IMG/VR virus record: IMGVR_UViG_3300032118_003139
Span: 1 to 20,747 of that record
Source of the DNA: a virus
Length of the DNA stretch: 20,747 nucleotides
Direction: 5' to 3' (one strand)
Shown: positions 6,771 through 13,911 of the stretch, piece by piece
Position numbering within the stretch: position 1 is the stretch's first letter
How the letters are laid out: the number at the start of each line of letters is the position of its first letter
The notes under the pieces: model-generated
The model's input: the letters and a program-made list of their open reading frames with translations, nothing else
What the model was told of the DNA's origin: nothing
The model's database searches: none
Position numbers and translations under genes: made by a program

Positions 6771-7943
6771 ATGCTGACGAAAGCGACGAGCGAGCAGGTC
6801 AAGGCGAAGGCGCGGCTGAGCGAGATCAAGGTCCACGAGGTGTCGCTGGTGGATCGCGCCGCGAACCGGAAGCGGTTCTTGATCGTGAAGCGCGCGGTCC
6901 CCGTGGCGAAGGCACCGCCGTACGACACTGTGCCCCCGCCCCCGTTCGGTCCGCAGCCTGCCGACACCCCCGCCATTGCGCAGCCCGGCCCGCAGAACAC
7001 GTCGGCCGGCGGCGCGGCCGCGACCGTGCCCGCGCTCGCGATGTCGGCGAAGTCGGCCCTGACCGAGGGCCTCGTCAAGGCGATGCAGGAGTTGACCGAG
7101 GTCCTCGCTGAGGTCAAGGGCATCGCCGAGGCCCCCGAGGGCACCGAGCCGGTCACCCCGACCGACCTGGTGGACAAGATCAACGAGGTCGCCGACGACC
7201 TTCACATGCTACCGTCGCAATGCGGGCTGACCGCCCCGGAGGAGACCATGAACGAGCCCAACGTGCAGCAACCCGCGCCGGCGACCCCCGCCGACACCAC
7301 CGGCAGCGCGGTCCCCAGTGCCGTCCCGGCCCCCGCCGTCAAGGGCGTGGCCGTCCCGGTCGACAAGGCGAACAAGCTCTCGAAGATGAAGCTCAACAAG
7401 CTGAAGGACTCGATGGCGGAGATCATGCATGCCCTCCTCGACGCGGTCATCGCGGGCGAGGAAGGCGAGAAGGCGAAGGAGCCGCCCGAGGCCGAGGCCG
7501 AGCCGGAAGAGATGCGCGGTGGCGCGCAGGCCGTGGCTCCCGAGGAGCCGCTCCAGCACCCGACCGTCCCCACGGACAAGGCGCTGGATGCGGTGGGCAC
7601 GCCCGAGGCGCCGGCCACGAAGCCGGGCGCGGCGGCCCCCGCCCTCGGCACCCCGGTGCTGGCGGAGACCCCGCAGGTCGCCCCGCACCCCGCGGCGCAG
7701 ACCAAGCCGGAGATGAGCGAGGAGATGAAGCGGCTCGATTCCGCGATCAAAGCGCAGGCTGCGCAGCTCGCCAAGATGGCGAACGCCTCCGGCGTGTCCC
7801 ATTCGATGGTGCCCGAAACCTCCAGCGCGCCGACGGGCGGCGCGAACCCCTTCGACGGGGTCGAGGTCGGGTCGTTGGGGCTGCCGGACCTGGCGCCGCC
7901 CCTGGACAACTCACACTTCCAGCGCCTCGCTGGGAAGCGGTAA
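6771..7943 (+). CDS. Scaffold-like protein carrying a protease-tail motif
   Basis: A 390-residue Ala/Pro-rich protein directly upstream of the major capsid gene, the usual place for a scaffold. Residues 21-41 (VHEVSLVDRAAN then FLIVKR) match the segment that in XkdF/HK97-type proteases follows the serine motif; here it is detached from both protease genes. The rest is low complexity, with short helical stretches near 93-125 and 197-230 and a probable coiled coil near 312-335. This is typical of disordered, self-associating scaffolds cleaved during maturation. An in-frame ATG at 7248 (Met160) has GGAGG five bases upstream and could give a 231-residue C-terminal form. A small hairpin and a Shine-Dalgarno site separate it from the capsid gene. 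The scaffold role is inferred from composition and position. Confidence 0.65.
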   Translation: MLTKATSEQVKAKARLSEIKVHEVSLVDRAANRKRFLIVKRAVPVAKAPPYDTVPPPPFGPQPADTPAIAQPGPQNTSAGGAAATVPALAMSAKSALTEGLVKAMQELTEVLAEVKGIAEAPEGTEPVTPTDLVDKINEVADDLHMLPSQCGLTAPEETMNEPNVQQPAPATPADTTGSAVPSAVPAPAVKGVAVPVDKANKLSKMKLNKLKDSMAEIMHALLDAVIAGEEGEKAKEPPEAEAEPEEMRGGAQAVAPEEPLQHPTVPTDKALDAVGTPEAPATKPGAAAPALGTPVLAETPQVAPHPAAQTKPEMSEEMKRLDSAIKAQAAQLAKMANASGVSHSMVPETSSAPTGGANPFDGVEVGSLGLPDLAPPLDNSHFQRLAGKR

Positions 7944-7944
7944 T

Positions 7945-7957
7945 CGGCCACCGGCCG
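7945..7957 (+). other. Short GC hairpin between scaffold and capsid genes
   Basis: CGGCC pairs with GGCCG across a three-base ACC loop, starting one base after the scaffold stop. No T-run follows, so it is unlikely to be an intrinsic terminator. AAAGGA at 7964-7969 then serves the capsid gene. Confidence 0.4.
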
Positions 7958-7977
7958 GGAACGAAAGGAAAACCGAG

Positions 7978-8919
7978 ATGAGCATCACAGACAACCGCAG
8001 CCTGATCCAGAAGGCGGACGTCGCGGTGGCCGACCTCAGCGCATCGGGCGGCTACCTGCAGCCGGCGTTCGCGAAGGAGTTCCTCGACATCGTGATCAAG
8101 GCGGGCATCCTCATGGGGCTCGCGACCGTGATGCCGATGAAGTCGCACACCCAGTACATCGACAAGATCAAGTTCGGGTCGAGGGTGATGCGGAGCGGCG
8201 CCGAGGGCGAGGAGCTGAAGCTCGCCGACCGCAGCAAGCCGGACCTGGGGAAGACCATCCTCACGGCGAAGCTGCTCAAGGCGCAGTGCAACCTCTCCGA
8301 TGAGGTGCTCGAGGACAACATCGAGCAGCGTGCGCTCCAGCAGCACATCATGCGGAACCTCGGCGTCGCCGCGGCCCGCGACCTGGACGAGCTGTTCATC
8401 CAGGGCGACGTGACCAGCGCCGACGCATACCTGGCGCTGCTCGACGGCCTGCTGGTGCAGACGGGCAGTCACACCGTCGACTGGCTCGACGCGAAGATCA
8501 CGAAGGGCCTCTTCCGCGACATGCTGAAGGCGCTCCCGAGCCAGTACCTCCGCGATCGTCCCGACCTGCGCTTCCTCACCTCGGTGCAGGCCGAGATCGA
8601 CTACCGCGACTCGCTCGCGGACCGTGCCACCCCGGGCGGCGACGTCTGGCTGCGCGACAACGTGCCGGTGCCCTACGCGGGCATCCCGGTCATCGCGGTC
8701 CCCATGATGCCCGAGAACATCGGCACCGGGACGCACTGCACGGACTGCCTGCTCTCGAACCCGAAGAACTTCACCATCGGCATCTGGCGGGAGATCCGGT
8801 TCGAGGTCGAGCGTCGGGCGACCGCCGGCAAGACCTACATCGTGGCGAGCATGCGTCTCGACGCGAAGTGGGCGAACGAGGACGCCGCCGTCAAGGCGAC
8901 GAACATCAAGGTCGCCTAG
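7978..8919 (+). CDS. Major capsid protein (HK97 fold)
   Basis: A 313-residue protein with AAAGGA upstream of its ATG. The pattern fits HK97-fold capsid proteins. The N-terminal arm reaches a FLDIVIKAG helix, and an E-loop-like region lies around 60-95. Then comes LSDEVLEDNIEQ, followed by a long helix AARDLDELFIQGD (about 132-144), the classic spine helix with its L.d.le..f..GD signature. PVPYAGIPVIAVPMMP and FTIGIWREIRFEVER form the A-domain and P-domain strands near the C-terminus. The length is normal for the fold after loss of a scaffold domain, which fits the separate scaffold gene upstream. It forms the icosahedral shell. Two GC hairpins follow its stop. Confidence 0.88.
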   Translation: MSITDNRSLIQKADVAVADLSASGGYLQPAFAKEFLDIVIKAGILMGLATVMPMKSHTQYIDKIKFGSRVMRSGAEGEELKLADRSKPDLGKTILTAKLLKAQCNLSDEVLEDNIEQRALQQHIMRNLGVAAARDLDELFIQGDVTSADAYLALLDGLLVQTGSHTVDWLDAKITKGLFRDMLKALPSQYLRDRPDLRFLTSVQAEIDYRDSLADRATPGGDVWLRDNVPVPYAGIPVIAVPMMPENIGTGTHCTDCLLSNPKNFTIGIWREIRFEVERRATAGKTYIVASMRLDAKWANEDAAVKATNIKVA

Positions 8920-8934
8920 CGCGGCCCCGCGGGA

Positions 8935-8951
8935 GTGGACGCGGTGTCCAC
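8935..8951 (+). other. Hairpin downstream of major capsid gene (first)
   Basis: GTGGAC pairs perfectly with GTCCAC across a five-base GCGGT loop, 15 bases after the capsid stop. There is no T-run, so it is more likely an RNA-stabilising or attenuating element than a complete terminator. Confidence 0.5.
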
Positions 8952-8970
8952 CCTCGAACGTTGAGCAACC

Positions 8971-8998
8971 CGCCCCGCGGCCTCGTGGCCCCGGGGCG
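8971..8998 (+). other. Strong hairpin downstream of major capsid gene (second)
   Basis: CGCCCCG-C-GGCC pairs with GGCC-C-CGGGGCG around a TCGT loop: eleven pairs with a single C-C mismatch. It lies just before the AAGGAG site (9003-9008) of the next gene. It may reduce read-through or protect the capsid message 3' end. No T-run follows. Confidence 0.55.
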
Positions 8999-9015
8999 CT
9001 GCAAGGAGAAAAGAG

Positions 9016-9390
9016 ATGGCTGGCGGAGCAACCAGTGCCCTCGGAACCATCACGAGGGTCTCGCACAGCGGCGACCAGGCGACCCCGGTCCCGTACGACC
9101 TCATCACCATGCCCGGCGACGCGGACTACGCGACCGGCGGGACCACGGGCCTGCTCGCGGCCTTGCGGCTCAAGACGAAGGACAACCGCGAGATCGTCGC
9201 CGCGGAGAACAGCGGGCAGCTCGTCCATTCGTCGGGCGCGGCGGTCACGACCTGGTATCATGTGACCTATGACCGGGCGCACGACAAGATCCAGGTGTGG
9301 AAGTCCAGCACCGGGAACCCGGACGCCGAAGTGGCCGCGGGAACGGACCTGAGCGCCATCCGGTTCGAGTGGATCGTTTGGAGCCGCTAG
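9016..9390 (+). CDS. Small virion-type protein, possible capsid decoration protein
   Basis: A 124-residue, beta-rich protein with AAGGAG seven bases before its ATG. GDADYATGG and a C-terminal KIQVW...EVAAGTDLSAIRFEW resemble a recurrent family of small phage proteins found next to capsid genes (a YxTGG turn, a k.kvy strand, an EVaaGtDLS end). No Cys or catalytic motif is seen. Its position just after the capsid gene, behind strong hairpins, suggests a virion component such as a decoration protein. This is a positional inference and no specific family name is claimed. Confidence 0.6.
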   Translation: MAGGATSALGTITRVSHSGDQATPVPYDLITMPGDADYATGGTTGLLAALRLKTKDNREIVAAENSGQLVHSSGAAVTTWYHVTYDRAHDKIQVWKSSTGNPDAEVAAGTDLSAIRFEWIVWSR

Positions 9391-9402
9391 GCGCCGAGCG
9401 CC
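9390..9402 (+). other. Short GC hairpin in intergenic gap
   Basis: GGCGC pairs with GCGCC across a CGA loop; the first G is the last base of the upstream TAG stop. A GGAAGGGAAGG purine site for the next gene follows at once. Confidence 0.4.
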
Positions 9403-9418
9403 GGAAGGGAAGGTCCCG

Positions 9419-9976
9419 ATGACGACCATCAACAAGGACTTCGGGTCCGGCGGGTCACCGCTGAACCCCGCGGGGGGCGGGCAGATGCCCTCCCTCATGC
9501 AGACGCTCCAGGACGTCGCCGACGACCACGCGGTCCTCGGGCTCCTCGCCTACGCCCCGACGAACGCGTCGACCCAGTCCTCGGGGACGGGGAACATCGA
9601 CTGGAACATCAACCTGTCGGTGGGCGAGGTCGCGCTGGGTGGGTACTGGAAGCAGTACGACATTCAGGCCGACTTCGACGTGCTCTCGGGCACCTGGATC
9701 GTGAACGTCAGCCAGAGCGTCTACGCCCGCCTGGTGGCGAAGCTGGTCGGCACGACCATCAGCCTCCAGGTGGTGTTCGGTGTCGCGGCGGCCACGGGGA
9801 GCGAGGTCGCCCCGACCGACGCGGCCGTCCAGGCGGCGGTGGGCTCGGGGAACAAGTGGTGCGACGTCGCGCTGCTGCACATGTCGCGCGACAGCGGCAC
9901 CACGCTGGCCCAGACCCAGCAGAACAGCTACCGGACGAAGACGCTCAAGGGCACCACGAACAAGTCCTGGCTGTAG
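9419..9976 (+). CDS. Virion-type protein of unknown function
   Basis: A 185-residue protein with a GGAAGGGAAGG ribosome site. After a Gly/Pro-rich start, GQMPSLMQTLQDVADDHAVL (about residues 21-40) forms a helix of a type seen in small head-associated phage proteins. The rest is mainly beta (INLSVGEVALGGYW, TWIVNVSQSVYARLV, TISLQVVFGVAA). It ends in a polar tail rich in Thr, Gln and Asn. No enzymatic motif is visible. A head-decoration or head-fibre base role is possible from context only. Confidence 0.55.
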   Translation: MTTINKDFGSGGSPLNPAGGGQMPSLMQTLQDVADDHAVLGLLAYAPTNASTQSSGTGNIDWNINLSVGEVALGGYWKQYDIQADFDVLSGTWIVNVSQSVYARLVAKLVGTTISLQVVFGVAAATGSEVAPTDAAVQAAVGSGNKWCDVALLHMSRDSGTTLAQTQQNSYRTKTLKGTTNKSWL

Positions 9977-9989
9977 GCCGGGGCTCATG

Positions 9990-10009
9990 CGGGGGCCGCC
10001 TGACCCCCG
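9990..10009 (+). other. GC hairpin in intergenic gap
   Basis: CGGGGG pairs with CCCCCG across an eight-base loop in the 48-base gap. The following GGGGGAG also forms part of the ribosome site of the next gene, so folding could limit its translation. Confidence 0.4.
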
Positions 10010-10024
10010 GGGGAGAACACCGCC

Positions 10025-10489
10025 ATGATGTTGGCACGCCTCAAGAAGCACGATCCGTCCAGGGGACACGTCAAGCAGGACCACACGCACCGCGGCCAGA
10101 AGTACGAGCATGACCGCTGGTACGAGGTCGCCGACAGCATCGCGGCCGAGTTGGCCCTTGTCCGTGAGCACGAGCTAAACCCGAACTCGCCCATGGCCTT
10201 CGACGTCATGTCGCGCGGCTCCGCCGTCGCGATGGAGCACGAGGAGCGCCGGCAGCGGGAGGAGGAGAAGCGCACCCCGGCAGAGACCCCGATCAAGGTG
10301 TCCGGCGGAGCCGACTTGACCTCCGCTGATCTCGCGCCGCCTGCGCCGCCTGTCCCGCCCCCGGCCCCGCCGGTGGTGGACGTTCCGGTGGTGGCGGCGG
10401 CTTCAGCGGTCCCGCCCTCGCCGCCAATGGCGGCGGCCAAGGGGAAGAAGCGCGGCGCGTCCGCGCGTGGGGAGGCGGGGCCGAAGTAG
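10025..10489 (+). CDS. Unknown small phage protein with Pro-rich tail
   Basis: Two adjacent ATG codons (10025, 10028) could start this protein of about 154 residues. Residues 5-67 form a polar, probably folded part (KKHDPSRGHVKQ, KYEHDRWYEVADSIAAEL, NSPMAFDVMS) of a kind common between capsid and neck genes in phages. After residue 70 it becomes charged (EHEERRQREEEKR), then strongly Pro/Ala-rich, ending in a basic stretch. The tail looks disordered. The function is unknown; a head-accessory role is suggested only by position. Confidence 0.55.
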   Translation: MMLARLKKHDPSRGHVKQDHTHRGQKYEHDRWYEVADSIAAELALVREHELNPNSPMAFDVMSRGSAVAMEHEERRQREEEKRTPAETPIKVSGGADLTSADLAPPAPPVPPPAPPVVDVPVVAAASAVPPSPPMAAAKGKKRGASARGEAGPK

Positions 10490-10497
10490 GTTCAGGT

Positions 10498-10575
10498 GGG
10501 GCGCGGCCCCGCCCGCCCCGTCTTCCTTGCTCCCCCCGAGGAGGGCGAAGCGGTCTCGACTGCGGCGGGGCTTTT
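10498..10575 (+). terminator. Candidate terminator/attenuator with alternative pairings
   Basis: GCCCCGCC (10506-10513) can pair with GGCGGGGC (10564-10571), which runs directly into TTTT (10572-10575). A small inner hairpin CTCC/GGAG lies at 10530-10543. The upstream GGGGC (10498-10502) can instead pair with GCCCC (10506-10510), so the two foldings exclude each other. It is the only T-run behind a GC stem that I found in an intergenic gap. The long loop and short T-run make it weak as a simple terminator. Confidence 0.35.
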
Positions 10576-10593
10576 GGATAGGAGGGCCTCACC

Positions 10594-11715
10594 GTGATCG
10601 TCGTGCCTCGGGGACAAGCCGTCACCCTGGACAACCCGGCCCTCGACTTCGCGTACGCCAGCGCCAACGCTGCGAGCGCCCTCGCCTCGGGGGAGCAGAG
10701 CATCCCGCCCGGCTACCTGCAGGACGTGACCGCCCTGTCCTTCGCCGTTTTCGACGCCTCGACCCCCGCCAAGCGCGCGGCGCCCGTCCAGGTCTATCCG
10801 ACGCTGCCAACCGCGTCGGTCCCCGTTGACCTAGAGGCCTGCGCGCTTGGTGTGGGGCGTTACATCTTGCCCTGGAGTCCCTCGGCGGCCGAGCCGGTCG
10901 GCCGGCACTTCGCGCGCACCTGGTGCACCACGCCGGTCCCCGGGGCGGCCGTGCAGGTCGCCGACCGGGAGTTCGAGGTGGCTACCCCAGAGGTCGCGGC
11001 CGTGGCCCGGGACGGCTACTGCCTCGTCAGCGACTTGCGGGCCGAGGGCCTGCTCGAGACCGAATACGACGACACCCGGGTCGGGATGATCATCGCGCAG
11101 TGCAGCCGCATGATCGAGCGGTACACCGGGCGCTGGTTCGAGCCGCGCTACCAGGCGCTCTTGATGAACGGGCGCAACGCGCGCAAGCTGTTCCTCGACC
11201 ATCCCATCGTCGCGGTCGAGAGCGTCGCGGTCGAGGGCGTGGCCCAGCAGCCCTCCGACATCGTGGTCTACAACCGGCACCTGCAATCGCGCATGACGAT
11301 GCCGGACGACCGGGACAACCCCAAGATCGAGTTCCGGCACAGCTACGGGGAGTTCTGGACCGGGACCTACTGGTCGAGCTGGAGCGCGCGTCTCGGCGCC
11401 TTCTTCCCCTACGGCCAGCAGAACGTCGAGGTCGTTGGCCTGTTCGGCTACACCGACTGGGACGGCTCGGCCATCGGCAAGACGCCGGACCTGATCCGGC
11501 ATTGCTGCAAGCTGATGGTCATCCGCGAGCTGCCGCAGATGACTGACCACGACGAGCGCGAGGATCGGCGCCAGCGGCACCGCTACACCGGGGAGACCAC
11601 CGACAAGCAGAGCCGCACCCTCCAGCCGCTCGAGGTCGGAATGTTCACGGGCGACCCGGAGATAGATCGCATCCTGTCCTCCTACGCCCGCGGCCCGATG
11701 GTGCGGGGGATCTAG
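10594..11715 (+). CDS. Head-tail adaptor (connector) protein
   Basis: A 373-residue protein starting at GTG with AGGAGG eight bases upstream. Residues about 142-187 (CLVSDLRAEGLL, YDDTRVGMIIAQCSRMIERY, TGRWFEPRY) are the helical head-tail connector pattern: a 'DLR.EG' strand/helix, an 'Ie.yTGRwFepr' helix end, and then a strand. Such proteins bind the portal ring and form the first neck ring. The first 135 residues are an additional N-terminal domain with an RYILPWSPSAAEPVGRHFARTW element, giving a protein longer than minimal gp6-like adaptors (about 100-150 residues). The C-terminal part has an aromatic/Gly-rich strand region and a charged helix. It heads the neck block, closely followed by the next gene. 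Confidence 0.7.
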   Translation: MIVVPRGQAVTLDNPALDFAYASANAASALASGEQSIPPGYLQDVTALSFAVFDASTPAKRAAPVQVYPTLPTASVPVDLEACALGVGRYILPWSPSAAEPVGRHFARTWCTTPVPGAAVQVADREFEVATPEVAAVARDGYCLVSDLRAEGLLETEYDDTRVGMIIAQCSRMIERYTGRWFEPRYQALLMNGRNARKLFLDHPIVAVESVAVEGVAQQPSDIVVYNRHLQSRMTMPDDRDNPKIEFRHSYGEFWTGTYWSSWSARLGAFFPYGQQNVEVVGLFGYTDWDGSAIGKTPDLIRHCCKLMVIRELPQMTDHDEREDRRQRHRYTGETTDKQSRTLQPLEVGMFTGDPEIDRILSSYARGPMVRGI

Positions 11716-11717
11716 CC

Positions 11718-12239
11718 GTGGCGCGCGGCCGCCTGCTCAGTTGGTTTCGGGTTGATCTCAAGCTGCTCGACCCGGAGGCGACCATCGCCCCGGTGACGGT
11801 GGGCAGCACCACGGTGCTCGACTCGGGCTACGACCCGGTGTTCCGCGTGACCCGGCGCGTCCCCGACGGGACCTGGGAGGGGACCAGCGTCAAGCAATAC
11901 ACGACGGTCACCCTCAAGGCGCAGGTCAGCAACGAGCAGTATGACGACCTGGCCGCGCTCATCAACGGCAACGAGCTGCAGCACCTCGTCAACTTGGTCT
12001 TCCACTTCAAGGACCTGGTGCGGGTCGGCATGGTCGACGCCGTGACCGGGGTTGCGCGCATCCGCGTCGACGCCCAGCTCACCGCCTACCGCAACCGCCG
12101 CGGGATCTTGATCCAGGACATCGCGGCCATGAACATGTTCGCGGTCGAGGCCCGCCCGGTCGCTTTCGGCATCGGCGAGTCCCGCAACCTGCTGCAGGTG
12201 CGGTTCGACACTCGCGAGCACGGGCCGCGGAGCGGTTAG
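11718..12239 (+). CDS. Probable neck protein (head-closure position)
   Basis: A 173-residue protein starting at GTG two bases after the adaptor stop. Sequence includes FRVDLKLLDPE, YDPVFRV.RRVPDGTW, TTVTLKAQVSNEQYDDLAAL and LVNLVFHFKDLV, i.e. a mixed beta/alpha small domain without catalytic residues. It lies between the adaptor and the tail-completion-like gene, where head-closure (stopper) proteins are usually encoded. The family is not recognised, so the role rests on synteny alone. The stop is one base before the next GTG, indicating coupling. Confidence 0.5.
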   Translation: MARGRLLSWFRVDLKLLDPEATIAPVTVGSTTVLDSGYDPVFRVTRRVPDGTWEGTSVKQYTTVTLKAQVSNEQYDDLAALINGNELQHLVNLVFHFKDLVRVGMVDAVTGVARIRVDAQLTAYRNRRGILIQDIAAMNMFAVEARPVAFGIGESRNLLQVRFDTREHGPRSG

Positions 12240-12240
12240 C

Positions 12241-12891
12241 GTGGCCGCCAACGCCATCACCAAGACGGGGAACCACAAGCTCGTCGCGCAGCTTCTCATG
12301 TCCGTGCCCAAGGAGCTGAAGGGGGCACTCGACGCGGCCCTCGCCCAGGAGGGGCTGTTTGCGATGGGCGAGGTCAAGCGGGGCATCGTGGCCCAGGCCC
12401 CCGGGGGCGTGGCGTTCACCCCCCTGGCGGCGACCACCCTCAAGGCCCGCGAGGTCGGCGGTGCCGGGGGAAAGAGTCCCAAGTTCGGGGGGTCCAAGGC
12501 GCTCATCGTCACGGGCGAATTGCTTAACGCCATCACCAGCGTGGTTGAGGGGGGCACGGCGTTCGTCGGCCTCCTGCGGACGGCCCGGAGCAAGAACGGG
12601 AAGGACCTGGCGAACCTGGGCACGATCCACGAGTACGGGGCCGGGCCCACCGTCATCCCCTACAAGAGCGAGCGCCAGCGCCGCTACGTGATGTGGCTCA
12701 TGCGGGAGGCGGGGTTGACCGGCAGTCCCAAGACGGGGAGCGCGGGGGGTGGCGCGTACACGTTGCGCATCCCCGCGCGCCCGTTCCTGCGCCCGACCTT
12801 TCAGCTTCTCTACGGCAACGCCACCGTCGCCCGGGAGCGGTTCCTGGCGCGACTCCGACGGCTTCTTCCACCGCAGGTCGGCATCAAGTGA
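12241..12891 (+). CDS. Tail completion / virion morphogenesis protein (Mu gpG, P2 gpS-like)
   Basis: A 216-residue protein starting at GTG right after the previous stop. The N-terminal helices run to QEGLFAMGEVKRGIVAQAPGG. The core has FTPLAATTLKARE and ALIVTGELLNAITSVVEGG. The diagnostic end is GTIHEYGAG ... LRIPARPFLRPTFQ (about residues 125-192). The HEYG and IPARPFL pair is the hallmark of the Mu gpG/P2 gpS/HK97 gp10-like family, which completes the tail end for joining to the head. An internal Gly-rich insertion lies before IPARPFL. It is the last gene before the second promoter-like element. Confidence 0.78.
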   Translation: MAANAITKTGNHKLVAQLLMSVPKELKGALDAALAQEGLFAMGEVKRGIVAQAPGGVAFTPLAATTLKAREVGGAGGKSPKFGGSKALIVTGELLNAITSVVEGGTAFVGLLRTARSKNGKDLANLGTIHEYGAGPTVIPYKSERQRRYVMWLMREAGLTGSPKTGSAGGGAYTLRIPARPFLRPTFQLLYGNATVARERFLARLRRLLPPQVGIK

Positions 12892-12903
12892 CCGTCGACC
12901 ATC

Positions 12904-12932
12904 TTGACATAGCCTGCCGGGTAGTCGACACT
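12904..12932 (+). promoter_or_regulatory. Candidate sigma-70-type promoter for tail genes
   Basis: A second TTGACATAG (12904-12912), with GACACT at 12927-12932, has exactly 17 bases between TTGACA and GACACT, as in the copy at 6733-6761. The spacers differ, so the boxes rather than the whole segment are conserved. The ATG is 13 bases after the -10-like box, with AGGAA between, so any leader would be only a few bases long. It would serve the neck/tail block starting at 12946. Confidence 0.6.
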
Positions 12933-12945
12933 CAGGAACGCTGAC

Positions 12946-13911
12946 ATGGCCGTCCCGACCATCACGTCGTTGTCGCCCAGCCGCGGACCCACCGCCGGGC
13001 GGTCCTACGTGGAGGTCACGGGCACGGGCTTCCGCGTCTCCCCGGCGCCTCCGGCGACCGGGGTAGTGCCGCCCCCGGATCCCACGGTCGCGGTGACCTT
13101 CGGGGGGCGTGCGGCCACCGCGGTCGAGGTCGTCGACGCGACCCTCCTGTCCCTGCGCTCCCCCATCGGGGACCACGGGGCTGGCTCGACCCCCCTGGCT
13201 GCTGACGTGGTCGTGACGAACCTGGACGACGACGGCGTGCCCATCCCGGGCGAGACCGTGACCCGGGTCGGGGGCTACACCTACTTCTTGCCCGCTCTCA
13301 CGAGCGAGGCCGACTTCACCCGCCTGGTGCGGCTGCTCATCCTCGAGCTGCGCCGGCAGGTCTGCGAGGAGACCGTCAAGACGGTCGAGACCGACTGGTC
13401 GGATGACGAGAGCGCGGTGAAGGAGCTAACCGGGAGCGCGAAGTTGCCCTCGATCAGCCTCATCGGCCCGCGCCTGTTTCGTGACGGGGTGCGGTGGAGC
13501 TGGGACAACCCCATCACGCAGGTGGGGCTCGAGACCCTGCGCCACCAGTTCGCCTACACGGTGGACGTCGAGTTCACCTTGGTCATCGCCACCAACGACG
13601 ACGTCGAGCTGCTTAACCTGATGGCGCAGACCATCGAGTTCTTCCGGCGGAACCCGTGGATCTACATGGACCGCGACCCCGCGAACCTCGCGCTCGGTCA
13701 GGTCAAGTACGAGATGCGCTGGGCGCTGGACGGGGAGCTAGCGACGACCTCGACGCCCAACCTCAACAACCTGCGCTCCGCGGCGGGGCGCTTCGTCATC
13801 TACGGGTTCGGCGTGGAGAGCCTGGCCGGCGTTGCCGGTGACGGCATCATCGGCACGGGCGCCATCGCGGAGACCGTGGAGACCCAACTCGAACACCTGG
13901 GGGACTGCTGA
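12946..13911 (+). CDS. IPT/TIG-domain neck protein, probable tail terminator region
   Basis: A 321-residue protein directly behind a promoter-like element. Residues about 3-116 form an IPT/TIG immunoglobulin-like domain: PTITSLSPSRGPTAGRSYVEVTGTGFR, VTFGGRAATAVEVV, a SP(IG)D turn and VVVTNLDDDG. The remainder (about 117-321) begins with a helix LVRLLILELRRQV and has beta-rich segments (FAYTVDVEFTLVIA, RFVIYGFGVES). It resembles phage neck or tail-terminator domains in composition and position, between the gpG/gpS-like gene and the sheath. TIG domains usually bind proteins or glycans and are common in tail proteins, but fusion at this gene position is unusual. It shares TGATG with the next gene. 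Confidence 0.62.
   Translation: MAVPTITSLSPSRGPTAGRSYVEVTGTGFRVSPAPPATGVVPPPDPTVAVTFGGRAATAVEVVDATLLSLRSPIGDHGAGSTPLAADVVVTNLDDDGVPIPGETVTRVGGYTYFLPALTSEADFTRLVRLLILELRRQVCEETVKTVETDWSDDESAVKELTGSAKLPSISLIGPRLFRDGVRWSWDNPITQVGLETLRHQFAYTVDVEFTLVIATNDDVELLNLMAQTIEFFRRNPWIYMDRDPANLALGQVKYEMRWALDGELATTSTPNLNNLRSAAGRFVIYGFGVESLAGVAGDGIIGTGAIAETVETQLEHLGDC

Noticed and set aside
8940-9015. Intrinsic terminator after the capsid gene
   Set aside because: The stems are strong but no T-run follows, so only a hairpin is annotated.
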